Assembly: GCA_902781305.1 (NCBI GenBank)
Contig: CACZIV010000021.1
Location: 1 to 32,994, forward strand
Origin: Pseudoselenomonas ruminantium
GTDB taxonomy: Bacteria; Bacillota; Negativicutes; Selenomonadales; Selenomonadaceae
Direction of reading: 5' to 3'
Length of the DNA stretch: 32,994 nt
Position numbers and translations under genes: made by a program. The notes under the pieces are model-generated. The model was not told the origin of the DNA, ran no database searches, and saw nothing but the letters and a program-made list of their open reading frames with translations. Positions within the stretch are counted from its first letter, which is position 1. Every line of letters begins with the position of its first letter. Below, in pieces: positions 24,071-32,287 of this stretch.

Positions 24071-24668
24071 ATGGATGTACCTTATAGATGAGTAGTTTTT
24101 CGCGGGAATCTTTGCCGTTGCTGATACCGCAGCAATCGAGACTGTCAACCAGTGTTAGCTGGGATATAGTCGTCAAATAATCAGTGTATGCTTTAGACGG
24201 ATAGTAGAAAAATAGGAGAATCTCCCGCGGAAATTCTCGGCAGGATGCCAGCAAATTCATCATGACTGTCCGTAAAATATCCGTAGAAAACGGATTAAAG
24301 AAAAATGCTCGGTCAGCATATTGGGGGACGGCAAAATCCGTTGCATCCTGTTGTACAATAGTGACTAAATGCCCACGGCAAGCCCTGTCCTTATTGGTCA
24401 GGGCTTTTTCGTATAAGCGGGGATTGTATTCCACCCCGATAGAGCGGCACTTGGTCTGGCTGGAAAGGAAGAAACTCACACGTCCTTTGCCGCAGCCATA
24501 ATCAATCAAGGTATTATTCTTGCGTATCAAGCCGGTATTGGCAACCTGCTCCAATACGCTGTAATCTGTTGGCTCGTAAGGGTAGCGGGTAAAATCGGAA
24601 ATGGTATCGTCACGTCCGGTGGTTTTGATATTCAGCAGGCGGTCCCATTCCTGTTCGTAATCGGTCAT
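24069..24668 (-). CDS. class I SAM-dependent methyltransferase
   Basis: This is a 199-residue cytoplasmic enzyme. The SAM-binding motif is LIDYGCGKGRVSFFL (about 54-68), followed by the acidic GVEYNP at the end of strand 2 and a later FFFNPFS strand in the position of motif IV. The substrate is unknown. Its ATG overlaps the stop of hydE by four bases (ATGA), so the two are translationally coupled. Coupling with a hydrogenase maturase is unusual and may point to a link, though it may simply be operon packing. Confidence 0.85.
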   Translation of the reverse strand: MTDYEQEWDRLLNIKTTGRDDTISDFTRYPYEPTDYSVLEQVANTGLIRKNNTLIDYGCGKGRVSFFLSSQTKCRSIGVEYNPRLYEKALTNKDRACRGHLVTIVQQDATDFAVPQYADRAFFFNPFSTDILRTVMMNLLASCREFPREILLFFYYPSKAYTDYLTTISQLTLVDSLDCCGISNGKDSREKLLIYKVHP

Positions 24669-25723
24669 GTTTTTGGTGTTCCTCTCTTGTTGGGATGGTC
24701 GCCACGGTTGACGACAATGTTATAGCCGGTTGATTCCACGCGGGCGGCTAAACAGCGGATACACTCTGCCGCCTCTTCGCCAGTGCAGATTTTATTGTCA
24801 TAGAGCGCGTATTTTTTGCGGACTGCAGTCGGTGAAAGATTAGGCATGAGTACATTGGCGCCGGCAAGCAGCCCCTTTTCCCGTCCTTTCGTATCAATTG
24901 TGCCCAAAGCAGTAGTGGCAGGCAGCAGCACATTCGGCAAAAGCAGGCGGATAATGGAGAGCAGGCGCAAGGTCATAGCGACTGTGCCGCCCGCCTCCTG
25001 CGCAAAGGGCGTATCATGTTGGGGAATAAACGGGCCGATTCCGACCATTTCCGGCTGGAGCTCCTGTAAAAGACGCAAATCCTGGATTAAATGTTCTGTC
25101 GTTTGTCCCGGCGAACCAACCATCATGCCACAGCCGACCTGATAGCCGATGGCTTTTAAGTCGTGCAGGCATTGTAGACGATGGTTATAGGACATTTCAG
25201 CAGGGTGCAGCTGCTCATAATGGGCTTTATTGGCCGTTTCATGGCGGAGTAAGTAGCGGTCAGCACCGGCGTGGAATAAGCGCTGATAACTTTCCTTGCT
25301 TCGCTCGCCAATAGACAAGGTTATGGCACAATCCGGATGGCGCTGTTTGATTTCCTGCAGCAGCGCACAGAGCCGTTCGTCTGTAAAGTATGCATCCTCA
25401 CCGCCCTGCAGGACAAAGGTGCGAAAGCCCAGCTGATAGCCTGTGTCACAGCAAGCTAAAATCTGCTCGGCGGTCAAACGGTAACGCTGTGCATTTGGAT
25501 TGTCACGGCGTATGCCGCAGTAATAGCAGTTATTGCGGCAGTAATTGGTAAATTCGATTAATCCCCGGATGTATACGTCTTTACCGTAATAACGTTCGCG
25601 AAGTTTGCGGGCACGCTGAGCAAGTTCGGCATCATCTGCAGGCGATGCCGATTTCAGTAGTGCCATAAATTCTTCATCCGAAAGATTGTGTGTAAGTTCT
25701 AGTTTGTCCATTATTGCCCGCAT
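24665..25723 (-). CDS. hydE: [FeFe]-hydrogenase maturase HydE (radical SAM)
   Basis: This 352-residue radical-SAM enzyme has the normal HydE length. The cluster-binding CxxxCxxC motif is CRNNCYYC (C62, C66, C69), directly after GLIEFTNY. A GGE-type SAM motif (VLQGGEDAY) and the LLRHETAN segment typical of HydE follow. HydE works with HydF and HydG to build the H-cluster of [FeFe] hydrogenases. No hydF, hydG or hydrogenase gene lies in this window, so the partners must be elsewhere. GGGGAGG precedes the ATG by seven bases. It leads a two-gene operon with a methyltransferase. BioB- or PylB-like relatives are less likely. Confidence 0.9.
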   Translation of the reverse strand: MRAIMDKLELTHNLSDEEFMALLKSASPADDAELAQRARKLRERYYGKDVYIRGLIEFTNYCRNNCYYCGIRRDNPNAQRYRLTAEQILACCDTGYQLGFRTFVLQGGEDAYFTDERLCALLQEIKQRHPDCAITLSIGERSKESYQRLFHAGADRYLLRHETANKAHYEQLHPAEMSYNHRLQCLHDLKAIGYQVGCGMMVGSPGQTTEHLIQDLRLLQELQPEMVGIGPFIPQHDTPFAQEAGGTVAMTLRLLSIIRLLLPNVLLPATTALGTIDTKGREKGLLAGANVLMPNLSPTAVRKKYALYDNKICTGEEAAECIRCLAARVESTGYNIVVNRGDHPNKRGTPKT

Positions 25724-25797
25724 ATGGAAACCTCCCCTGTGGGTTAAGCGGTTGTGAAAAGGATTATGGTCAGCAGCGTAGAATATGGTAGAATATA

Positions 25798-25995
25798 TTA
25801 GAGGAGCATATTGTTTGCGGCATCACTGAGGGCAATAAGCACCAACAGCACCGTAATGCCGCCGATTAAATATTCTGCACAGCCTAAAAGATTTTTGGAC
25901 TGCCAGTGACTTTTTACATTAGCCCAGACGACTTCCAAAGTGATAAACAGAGCGATAAAGCAAACGATGTTGATGATGTAACGTAAAATTTCCAT
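25798..25995 (-). CDS. small membrane protein
   Basis: This is a 65-residue protein with two hydrophobic segments (about 2-24 and 42-62) separated by a short basic loop, so it should sit in the inner membrane with a helical hairpin. No family is recognised. The ATG at 25995 is preferred because AAAGGAGC precedes it. The longer frame up to 26067 has no ribosome binding site and would overlap the start of nudC. It is divergent from nudC, with about 50 bases between the two starts. Confidence 0.65.
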   Translation of the reverse strand: MEILRYIINIVCFIALFITLEVVWANVKSHWQSKNLLGCAEYLIGGITVLLVLIALSDAANNMLL

Positions 25996-26045
25996 AATGG
26001 ATAAAGCTCCTTTGAATGCTAATGGTTTGGAGATGATTTGATAAC

Positions 26046-26882
26046 ATGATTCACGAAATACAGCCACATAAACTGAACAACGTATTTGTTGCAGGCCGAA
26101 AACCCGCAGCTGGTGATATCGTAATCTGCGTAAAAGAAGATAGTTTAATGGTAAGCGAGCTTGAGGGGAATGTCAAGTTTCCGACCTGGCAGGAACTGCT
26201 GGAAACACTGGATTATCAATATTTATTCAGCTTAGATACGCAAGGCGTGTTTTATCTTCTGCAAGAGGGCAGAGAACCATTGCCCGGATTTACCTATAAG
26301 ACTTTACGCGAAATCCGCTATGAAATTGGAGCTCCGTTGCAGCTTATGTATATGATGTATACGGCGTGGCATCTTATCTGCTGGTATCGGGATAATCGTT
26401 TTTGCGGGCGGTGCGGCAGTCATACCAGGCATTCAACACGGGAGCGGGCACTCATCTGTGATAAATGCGGCAACAGGATTTATCCGCGCATTGTTCCTGC
26501 GGTAATTGCCGGTGTAATCTGGGAGGATAAGATTTTGCTGACCAAATATGCCCATCGCAAAATGTCCTTTTACGCATTGATTGCGGGTTTTACGGAAATC
26601 GGTGAAACCTTGGAGGAATGCGTTGCCCGCGAAGTTATGGAGGAAACCGGGCTGAAGGTCAAAAATATCCGCTATTACAAATCCCAGCCCTGGGGCAGTG
26701 TGCAGGACTTAATTGTGGGCTTTTACTGTGATGTAGATGGTGATACCCATATTCATATTGACAAAAGTGAGCTGAAAGAAGGCGTATGGGTTTCGCGAGC
26801 GGAAATCGAAGGTCAGCGGGATGACTGGAGTCTGACCAATCATATGATGATGGCCTTCAAAGCCGGTAAAGAACCACATTGA
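26046..26882 (+). CDS. nudC: NudC-type NAD+/NADH pyrophosphatase
   Basis: This 278-residue protein has the full NudC layout. A four-Cys zinc ribbon (C120, C123, C138, C141) is followed by a perfect Nudix box (G181 x5 E187 x7 R195-E-V-M-E-E-T-G-L203). NudC cleaves NAD(H) to NMN(H) and AMP and can remove NAD caps from RNA. The SQPW motif that follows the box is present at 213-216, but the usual PFPxS continuation is replaced by GSVQD, which may change substrate preference. No good ribosome binding site is seen; a GGAGATG lies about 14 bases upstream. The next gene begins 20 bases after its stop. Confidence 0.88.
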   Translation: MIHEIQPHKLNNVFVAGRKPAAGDIVICVKEDSLMVSELEGNVKFPTWQELLETLDYQYLFSLDTQGVFYLLQEGREPLPGFTYKTLREIRYEIGAPLQLMYMMYTAWHLICWYRDNRFCGRCGSHTRHSTRERALICDKCGNRIYPRIVPAVIAGVIWEDKILLTKYAHRKMSFYALIAGFTEIGETLEECVAREVMEETGLKVKNIRYYKSQPWGSVQDLIVGFYCDVDGDTHIHIDKSELKEGVWVSRAEIEGQRDDWSLTNHMMMAFKAGKEPH

Positions 26883-26902
26883 TGGATGAGGAGTGAATAG
26901 TC

Positions 26903-27667
26903 ATGCGTAAAAAATTTTGGTCAAAAACAATCGCCGCCTGCTTGCTGACCAGTGCGCTGAGTATGGGGACGACGGCTGCTGCCGATACGGATGAGGTTCG
27001 TGTAATTCCCTACCCGGCCGAATTGGATACCAAAACCGAAGGCGCATCTTCGGCACCGGCAGAGATAAATCATGCCGATTCGCCTTACTTCAAGCATTTG
27101 GATATCTATGAACTGGAAACCATTATCGGCCGTCGCATTGTACTGCCGCATTATCCGACCTACCAACAGTCCCGGGAATATACCTGTGGGCCAGCAGCTG
27201 CCCTTACGGTGCTTTATTGGTATGGCAATAAGGATTATGATGAACTGTCCCTGGCTAAAGCAATGAAAACACAGGGCTATCCCATTGGCACAAGTATGAA
27301 GAACATGGTGAACTTCTTCAAAGGTATCGGCTGGACGGTAAAAAGCGGCTTGAACGCAGATAAATTCAGCCGTTTTGATGACTTTCGTACTTTTTTGATG
27401 GAGCCGCTGGCCCACGGACGGCCGATTTTGGTGGAAAATGTAGAGTGGGGCGGCCACTGGCGGGTGATTATCGGCTATGACAACATGGGCACAGAATCGC
27501 CTTTGGATGATATGCTCATCTTTGTTGACCCCTACGATACCTGTGACCATTATCAGGATGGCTATACTGTAGGAAATGCCACAAAATTCTTCTCCATGTG
27601 GTTTGACCATTCCATGCTGCCCAAGAAAGAACGTTATCAGCCGTGGATTATTGCCTATCCGAAATGA
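26903..27667 (+). CDS. secreted C39-like cysteine protease
   Basis: This is a 254-residue exported protein. A signal peptide (MRKKFWSKTIAACLL) ends near AAA-DT at residue 27. The papain-like C39 core has the nucleophile C95 in REYTCGPAAALTVLYWYG, a His at 185 in GGHWRVIIGYD, and an Asp at 209 in FVDPYD. The family includes double-glycine leader peptidases and stand-alone secreted proteases. There is no ABC transporter attached, so it probably works in the periplasm or on the surface. Its substrate is unknown. It is co-transcribed with nudC. Confidence 0.8.
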   Translation: MRKKFWSKTIAACLLTSALSMGTTAAADTDEVRVIPYPAELDTKTEGASSAPAEINHADSPYFKHLDIYELETIIGRRIVLPHYPTYQQSREYTCGPAAALTVLYWYGNKDYDELSLAKAMKTQGYPIGTSMKNMVNFFKGIGWTVKSGLNADKFSRFDDFRTFLMEPLAHGRPILVENVEWGGHWRVIIGYDNMGTESPLDDMLIFVDPYDTCDHYQDGYTVGNATKFFSMWFDHSMLPKKERYQPWIIAYPK

Positions 27668-27722
27668 GGGTGTCATCATTATTTGACCATACTTGCCAGG
27701 CTTTTTTATTGGAGGATTTTTA

Positions 27723-28751
27723 TTGCAAGTACTTTTTACGTTAGTTGTTGGAATATGCGGCGGATTTATTCTATCCATTGTCAATGCGCCGCTGCCATGG
27801 ACATTAGGGCCGGTATTAGCCGTCTCGCTCACTTCATTATTGCTTAAACGACAGTTAATATGGCCTTTGTTTCTGCGTAATATCGCGTTGATTCCATTGG
27901 GGTACTCTATGGGACGCCCGTTTACCGTTGAAACAGGGCATGCTATACTAAGCCAACTGCCATTTATGTTAATGGCTACATTCGTCACAATTTGTGCAGG
28001 GCTTTTCTCTGCGTGGCTGATGTATCGCCGGACGGACATTGATTTGAGCAGTTGTCTTTTAGGATGCGTCCCTGGGGGGCTTTCGCAAATGGTTATTTTA
28101 GCAGCGGAACTGAAGGAAACGGACCTGACTGCCGTTACAATCATGCAAACCTTACGAATGTTGTCCGTAGTGTTTGTTATCCCTTTTCTAGCGATTCATG
28201 TTCTCCCTGCTGAAGGAGCATCTGCGCATCTCATAGAAAATGAACCTACAGGTGATATCCTGATGTATGCTATTGTAGCAGTAGCCGGTGCTGTAATAGG
28301 CAGGCTGATAAAACTGCCCACAGCAAATTTGCTGGGGCCATTGCTTGCTACGGCTCTTTACATTGTAAGTTTTGGTCATACGGCACCAATTATTCCTCAG
28401 CATTATCTCTATGCGGCACAAGTCTGTGTTGGAAGTTATATTGGCAGTAGTATAGACCTAAGAAAGATTCGTGAGTATAACGGTATGGGACCAGTGCTGC
28501 TTGGAAGCGTCCTGCTGGTTCTGGCAGTCTCTATGGTGATGGGCTGTGTGATAGCTTTTTGTACGCCGTCCTCGATTACGACGAGCTTCTTGTCAACAGC
28601 ACCAGGCGGCTTGGCAGAGATGGGGATAACCGCGTTAACGGTAGGAGCCGACAGCTCAACAATGACGGCTTATCAGCTGACAAGATTGTTATTTATCATG
28701 CTGATATTTCCTTATGTGGCACGCTTTATTCGACGTAGATTTGGCAAATAG
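27723..28751 (+). CDS. AbrB-family (PF05145) membrane protein
   Basis: This is a 342-residue inner-membrane protein with about nine to ten hydrophobic segments. It has the family's internal duplication: CVPGGLSQM near residue 120 and TAPGGLAEM near 295, each followed by a polar helix that starts before a Leu/Arg-rich segment. Members of this AbrB family (unrelated to the AbrB DNA-binding protein) are thought to be transporters or permeases of unknown substrate. TTG at 27723 is chosen because GGAGG is at 27711-27715, and an in-frame TTG ten codons earlier has no ribosome binding site. Confidence 0.8.
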   Translation: MQVLFTLVVGICGGFILSIVNAPLPWTLGPVLAVSLTSLLLKRQLIWPLFLRNIALIPLGYSMGRPFTVETGHAILSQLPFMLMATFVTICAGLFSAWLMYRRTDIDLSSCLLGCVPGGLSQMVILAAELKETDLTAVTIMQTLRMLSVVFVIPFLAIHVLPAEGASAHLIENEPTGDILMYAIVAVAGAVIGRLIKLPTANLLGPLLATALYIVSFGHTAPIIPQHYLYAAQVCVGSYIGSSIDLRKIREYNGMGPVLLGSVLLVLAVSMVMGCVIAFCTPSSITTSFLSTAPGGLAEMGITALTVGADSSTMTAYQLTRLLFIMLIFPYVARFIRRRFGK

Positions 28752-28768
28752 TGTGCAATTTTTATTAC

Positions 28769-28797
28769 TTGACACTGGATTGGCAATATGCTATTGT
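28769..28797 (+). promoter_or_regulatory. sigma-70 promoter for a short leader or small RNA
   Basis: TTGACA (28769-28774), 17 bases, then TATTGT (28792-28797). The -35 and spacing are the same as the promoters at 9957 and 12242. Confidence 0.7.
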
Positions 28798-28812
28798 AAA
28801 TTTATCAATAGT

Positions 28813-28856
28813 GGCAAAGGAGCCCAGGCGAAATATAGGTTCGTCTGGGCTTTTTT
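28813..28856 (+). promoter_or_regulatory. AAAGGN-loop stem nested in a terminator (leader element 1)
   Basis: GGC (28813-28815), the loop AAAGGA (28816-28821) and GCC (28822-28824) form a short stem. The 3' side of this stem is the start of a 12-base terminator stem (28821-28832 with 28840-28851, one G-T pair) followed by TTTTTT. The product from the promoter at 28769 would be about 50 nt, so it may be a small RNA or an attenuated leader. Confidence 0.55.
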
Positions 28857-28897
28857 ATACCCTTGGATAGCTGCTGTTGGTAATATATTGGTATTGC

Positions 28898-28945
28898 AGG
28901 ACAAAGGTGTCCTAAATCATTGTTTTATGGTTTAGGACGCCTTTT
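28898..28945 (+). promoter_or_regulatory. AAAGGN-loop stem nested in a terminator (leader element 2)
   Basis: AGGAC (28898-28902), the loop AAAGGT (28903-28908) and GTCCT (28909-28913) form a perfect stem. GTCCT also belongs to the first arm of the next hairpin (28906-28916 with 28931-28941), which is followed by TTTT. This second element lies 80 bases after the first and about 30 bases before the gene at 28976. Confidence 0.55.
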
Positions 28946-28975
28946 CTTGCATTTTTACGAGGGGGAAGAATAATT

Positions 28976-29371
28976 ATGATTACATTTCCGTTGTTTACTG
29001 AATTAGAAAAACACCGTGATGAGGCCAATGAAAATTTCCATCGCAATATTAGGCCGCAGCTGGTTGAACGTCTCAAAGCCTTTGGGTTTGAAAGCATTAG
29101 CGAGGATGTTACGGGGATTATGCAGCTACAGGAACAGTCGACCCAGAATAAATATGTTCTGGCTATCCGCAAATATGAAATTACAATTCATTTCCAGCAT
29201 GTAAAAACAGGGGAGCAGTTACTGATTTGTTCCATAAGCAATTTTGAACTGAGTGCGCATGTGATTCTGGATATCATTATTGACTCCATAGATAGCTGGC
29301 TGCAGTATGGGGAGCTTTATGATTACAAGGCTGCACAGAATCTGACGGAAAGAGCAAAGAAAAGACGGTAA
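28976..29371 (+). CDS. hypothetical protein
   Basis: This is a 131-residue soluble protein of unknown function. It starts with a charged helical region (ELEKHRDEANENFHRNI), has a central beta region and ends with a basic Lys/Arg tail (ERAKKRR). No motif is recognised. GAGGGGG precedes the ATG. It is preceded by two tandem terminator-type leaders, so its expression is probably conditional. Confidence 0.65.
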   Translation: MITFPLFTELEKHRDEANENFHRNIRPQLVERLKAFGFESISEDVTGIMQLQEQSTQNKYVLAIRKYEITIHFQHVKTGEQLLICSISNFELSAHVILDIIIDSIDSWLQYGELYDYKAAQNLTERAKKRR

Positions 29372-29483
29372 GCAGGAATAATCGTTGCTCGGAAAAAGGA
29401 CAGGTGATAAAATAGGCTGGACGATAAGCAAATGGTAAGGGGATACCTATTTAGACCTTTGCCGGGGAAGGAAGCGTATTGGT

Positions 29484-30878
29484 GTGAATTATTCATTGGC
29501 TCATTTGGTAATAATGGCCATGACGATTGGTGTGGTTTTAGCAGGTGGGCTTTATGCTGCAAGGTCAGTAAAATCAGCCGAAGGGTTTAGCCTGGGCGGC
29601 CGTTCGGCAGGTATACCGATGATAGCTGGCAGTATTGCTGGAACTTGCGTTGGCGGCGGGGCAACGGTAGGAACAGCCCAGTTGGCAGGTTCAATCGGTT
29701 TGTCAGCAGTCTGGTTTACTATTGGCGTCGGCCTGTCGCTATTGATTATGGGGATTATTTACGCGCGACCGCTAAGATATACAGGCCTTGAAACGATATC
29801 GCAATATCTGGTCGAAAACTACGGTAAATGGGCTGGACGTTTTACCAGTTTTGCTACATCTTTGGGGATTTTGTTCAGTGCTGTTGCCAGTACCTTGCCG
29901 GGAATTGGCTTGCTGGCAGCCTTGACAGGATTTTCTTATGCAATATCAGCAGGTATATTACTGTTGTTAGTGATTTTGTATGCTTTTTTCGGCGGGATGA
30001 AAACCGCCTCTGTCGGTGGCATTTTGAAGATGCTCATCCTGTTCGTGACTTTGTTTGCATTGGGAATTGTAGCTTGGCAAGGCCTTATGGGGACGCCAGA
30101 AATGCTCGTCAATAAGCCAGCAGGTTTTCTAAGTATCTGGGGCATCAGTACTGGTTCCATTCTGAATAATCTTGCCTCTATAATTGTGGGGATGATTTGT
30201 ACACAGACCTATATACAGGCGATATTTTCAGCGGCAACACCACGAACTGCTGCTGTTGGCCTTATATTGGCGGCGATGGTGGCTATTCCTGTTGGCTTGC
30301 CGTGTGCAGTTATGGGAATTTATATGCAAGCGTTACATCCGGAAATCCCAGCTATGCTTGCATTACCTGCTTATTTGCTGCAATATACGTCTCCGCTTAT
30401 GGGCGGTGCAGCACTGGGAGGAATTGTGCTGGGGATAATCGGTTCTATTGCTGGCTTATCCTTGGGCGTAGGAACGATGGTGGCAAGAGATATGTTGGAG
30501 CCACTCCTAAAAATACAATCCGAACAAGGAAAATTAACCTTGATGCGCTTATCTGTTGTAGCTGCGATAATAATCGCAATGCTGATTGCCATAACCCATA
30601 AAGATTCCCAAATCCTGTTTTGGAATTATCTGTCTATGGCACTTAGAGGCTGTGGCATATTTATACCGCTAACACTGGCTATCTTTAGGCCGAGGGCAAT
30701 TTCGCCACGTTGGGCGCTTGCATCTATGGTGCTGTCGCTTGGTACGGCGATACTTGCAGGATTGGTTCATACGGCTATATCACCAATCTTTGTTGGCTTA
30801 GGAGTAAGCCTGGTTGTGGTGGTTATGGGGATGTGCTGGAAAAAGATAATGTCTGAAGCATTATCTGTACATGCGTAG
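29484..30878 (+). CDS. sodium:solute symporter (SSS) family transporter
   Basis: This is a 464-residue inner-membrane protein with about thirteen hydrophobic segments, typical of SSS (PutP/PanF-like) symporters. Visible family features include SAEGFSLGGRSAG after helix 1, GTCVGGGATVGTAQLA in the next core helix, and a GGMKT element (about 172-176) seen in the middle of SSS proteins. The substrate cannot be named. GTG at 29484 is used, with GGAAGGA about 11 bases upstream. A long bidirectional terminator follows. Confidence 0.82.
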   Translation: MNYSLAHLVIMAMTIGVVLAGGLYAARSVKSAEGFSLGGRSAGIPMIAGSIAGTCVGGGATVGTAQLAGSIGLSAVWFTIGVGLSLLIMGIIYARPLRYTGLETISQYLVENYGKWAGRFTSFATSLGILFSAVASTLPGIGLLAALTGFSYAISAGILLLLVILYAFFGGMKTASVGGILKMLILFVTLFALGIVAWQGLMGTPEMLVNKPAGFLSIWGISTGSILNNLASIIVGMICTQTYIQAIFSAATPRTAAVGLILAAMVAIPVGLPCAVMGIYMQALHPEIPAMLALPAYLLQYTSPLMGGAALGGIVLGIIGSIAGLSLGVGTMVARDMLEPLLKIQSEQGKLTLMRLSVVAAIIIAMLIAITHKDSQILFWNYLSMALRGCGIFIPLTLAIFRPRAISPRWALASMVLSLGTAILAGLVHTAISPIFVGLGVSLVVVVMGMCWKKIMSEALSVHA

Positions 30879-30917
30879 TAAGGCATAAAGCAATTGTATT
30901 TTTAGCAAACTAAAAAA

Positions 30918-30965
30918 AGCTCCGGAACTCGATAACAAATCGTTACTGAGTTTCGGGGCTTTTTT
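30918..30965. terminator. long bidirectional terminator between symporter and integrase genes
   Basis: Arms 30918-30936 and 30942-30960 pair over 19 positions with one mismatch and several G-T pairs. A run of A precedes and a run of T follows, so it can stop both the symporter transcript and the convergent integrase transcript. Confidence 0.9.
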
Positions 30966-30988
30966 CATGTCTAACGAATATGACGCCG

Positions 30989-32137
30989 TTAATAGATGTG
31001 ATAATCTTGTATTTTTCTCGTCAGCCCTTTATTTACAAGGGGTTCTGATTTTTTTTTCTCGTCTATGACCACGTTTTGACCACAAATAAATGCTTTTTCG
31101 AGCATGACCGCAACATCACCGGCAGATTCCTCGTACATATGGGAATATACCGATAGGGTAACACTGGCATTGGCATGTCCTAGACGGCGGCTTATGGTGG
31201 TAACGGGAACATTGTTATGGATGAGGTAGCTGACATGGGAATGCCGCAGGTCATGAACGTGGATGGGCGGCACGCCTGCTTTGATGGCATATCGTTTCAG
31301 ATAGTCACGATATACTCTCTGCGAGTATATGAAAATCCGTTCGGGCGGCTCCATAAAGCAATTTATAAAGTCCTGTACCTCTTTCATCAGGGCGGGCGGC
31401 ATAGGCACCATACGGACGCTGTACGGCGTTTTGGGCGTGGTCACCTTACCTGTTGAAAGCATAACGCTTTTGCTGATATGGATAGTGTTGGCTGTAAAAT
31501 CGAAATCGGCAGGGGAGAGCGCCAGTAGTTCGCCGATACGCATTCCACTGTAAAAGAGCAGCAGATAGGCAAGTTTCAGCTCCAGATTGTCAACCTGGGC
31601 GATAACCTGGGAAAATTCTTCCAAGGACCAAAAAGCCTGCCGCTTTTGTCTTTTGCCAATGGTATCCACGGCCTTGGTGGGATTCTTGGCAAGGTCATAA
31701 TATTTTACGGCATAGTTAAAGACCGCATTTAGCTGAATATTTATCTGCCGCAGCGTGCTGGGGGCATAGGGGCGGTTGTTATATGCCTGCTTTTGCAGCA
31801 GGTCATTTTGCCACTGCCGGATATCCAGTTTGCTTATCTCATTGACCGGGCGCCGGCCGAAAGCCGTGCGGATGTGCGAATTGATGATTTTTTCCGTTCC
31901 CTTGTATGTGCTGGCTTTTTGATTGACCTTCCTATCCTTTAGATAGGCATCACATAAGGCATTCATCGTCAGCTTGGCCGTGTCGCCGGATTGAGCCTTG
32001 AATTCGGCCTCATACTGGAGGGCGGCCTTCTTGGTCTTAAAGCCTCGCTTTGTGGTCTCGTGCTTCTCTCCGGTATAGTCGGTATAGCGGAAACGACAGT
32101 ACCAGGTGCCACGCTCTATATCTTTATATGCACTCAT
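30989..32137 (-). CDS. tyrosine site-specific integrase
   Basis: This is a 382-residue phage/ICE-type integrase. The N-terminal part (MSAYKDIERGTWYCRFRY) resembles the arm-type DNA-binding domain, the core-binding domain spans about 55-160, and the catalytic domain carries R200 (SGMRIGE), H295-D-L-R298, H321 (RLGHAN) and the nucleophile Y331 (SVYSHMY). AAAGGAGC lies before the ATG. An integrase normally marks one end of an integrated element, but no partner attachment site, tRNA gene or excisionase is visible in the window. The TA genes to its right could belong to the same element. Confidence 0.9.
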   Translation of the reverse strand: MSAYKDIERGTWYCRFRYTDYTGEKHETTKRGFKTKKAALQYEAEFKAQSGDTAKLTMNALCDAYLKDRKVNQKASTYKGTEKIINSHIRTAFGRRPVNEISKLDIRQWQNDLLQKQAYNNRPYAPSTLRQINIQLNAVFNYAVKYYDLAKNPTKAVDTIGKRQKRQAFWSLEEFSQVIAQVDNLELKLAYLLLFYSGMRIGELLALSPADFDFTANTIHISKSVMLSTGKVTTPKTPYSVRMVPMPPALMKEVQDFINCFMEPPERIFIYSQRVYRDYLKRYAIKAGVPPIHVHDLRHSHVSYLIHNNVPVTTISRRLGHANASVTLSVYSHMYEESAGDVAVMLEKAFICGQNVVIDEKKKSEPLVNKGLTRKIQDYHIY

Positions 32138-32234
32138 GCTATATCACGCTCCTTTGTGATTGAGTATAGCAGAATGCAAGTATTTTATTCCTGTGCCGAT
32201 ACACCGGAATTATTTTTAGAGGTGATAATATGTA

Positions 32235-32264
32235 TTTACATTGTGAGTGCTTATGTAGTATAAT
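32235..32264 (+). promoter_or_regulatory. promoter of the toxin-antitoxin operon
   Basis: TTTACA (32235-32240), 18 bases, then TATAAT (32259-32264). TACAT (32237-32241) and ATGTA (32253-32257) form an inverted repeat between the boxes, which is a likely place for antitoxin binding. Confidence 0.6.
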
Positions 32265-32287
32265 TAACTTAAAAGGAGGGGTTCACT

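Noticed and set aside
26921-28144. A 407-codon open frame on the minus strand
   Set aside because: It lies antisense to the C39-like protease and AbrB-type genes, which have clear motifs and ribosome binding sites. Its translation has no recognisable domain.
28903-28975. AAAGG in the second leader read as a ribosome binding site for a leader peptide
   Set aside because: The only frames after it start with TTG or stop within three codons, and the other two elements have no frame at all.
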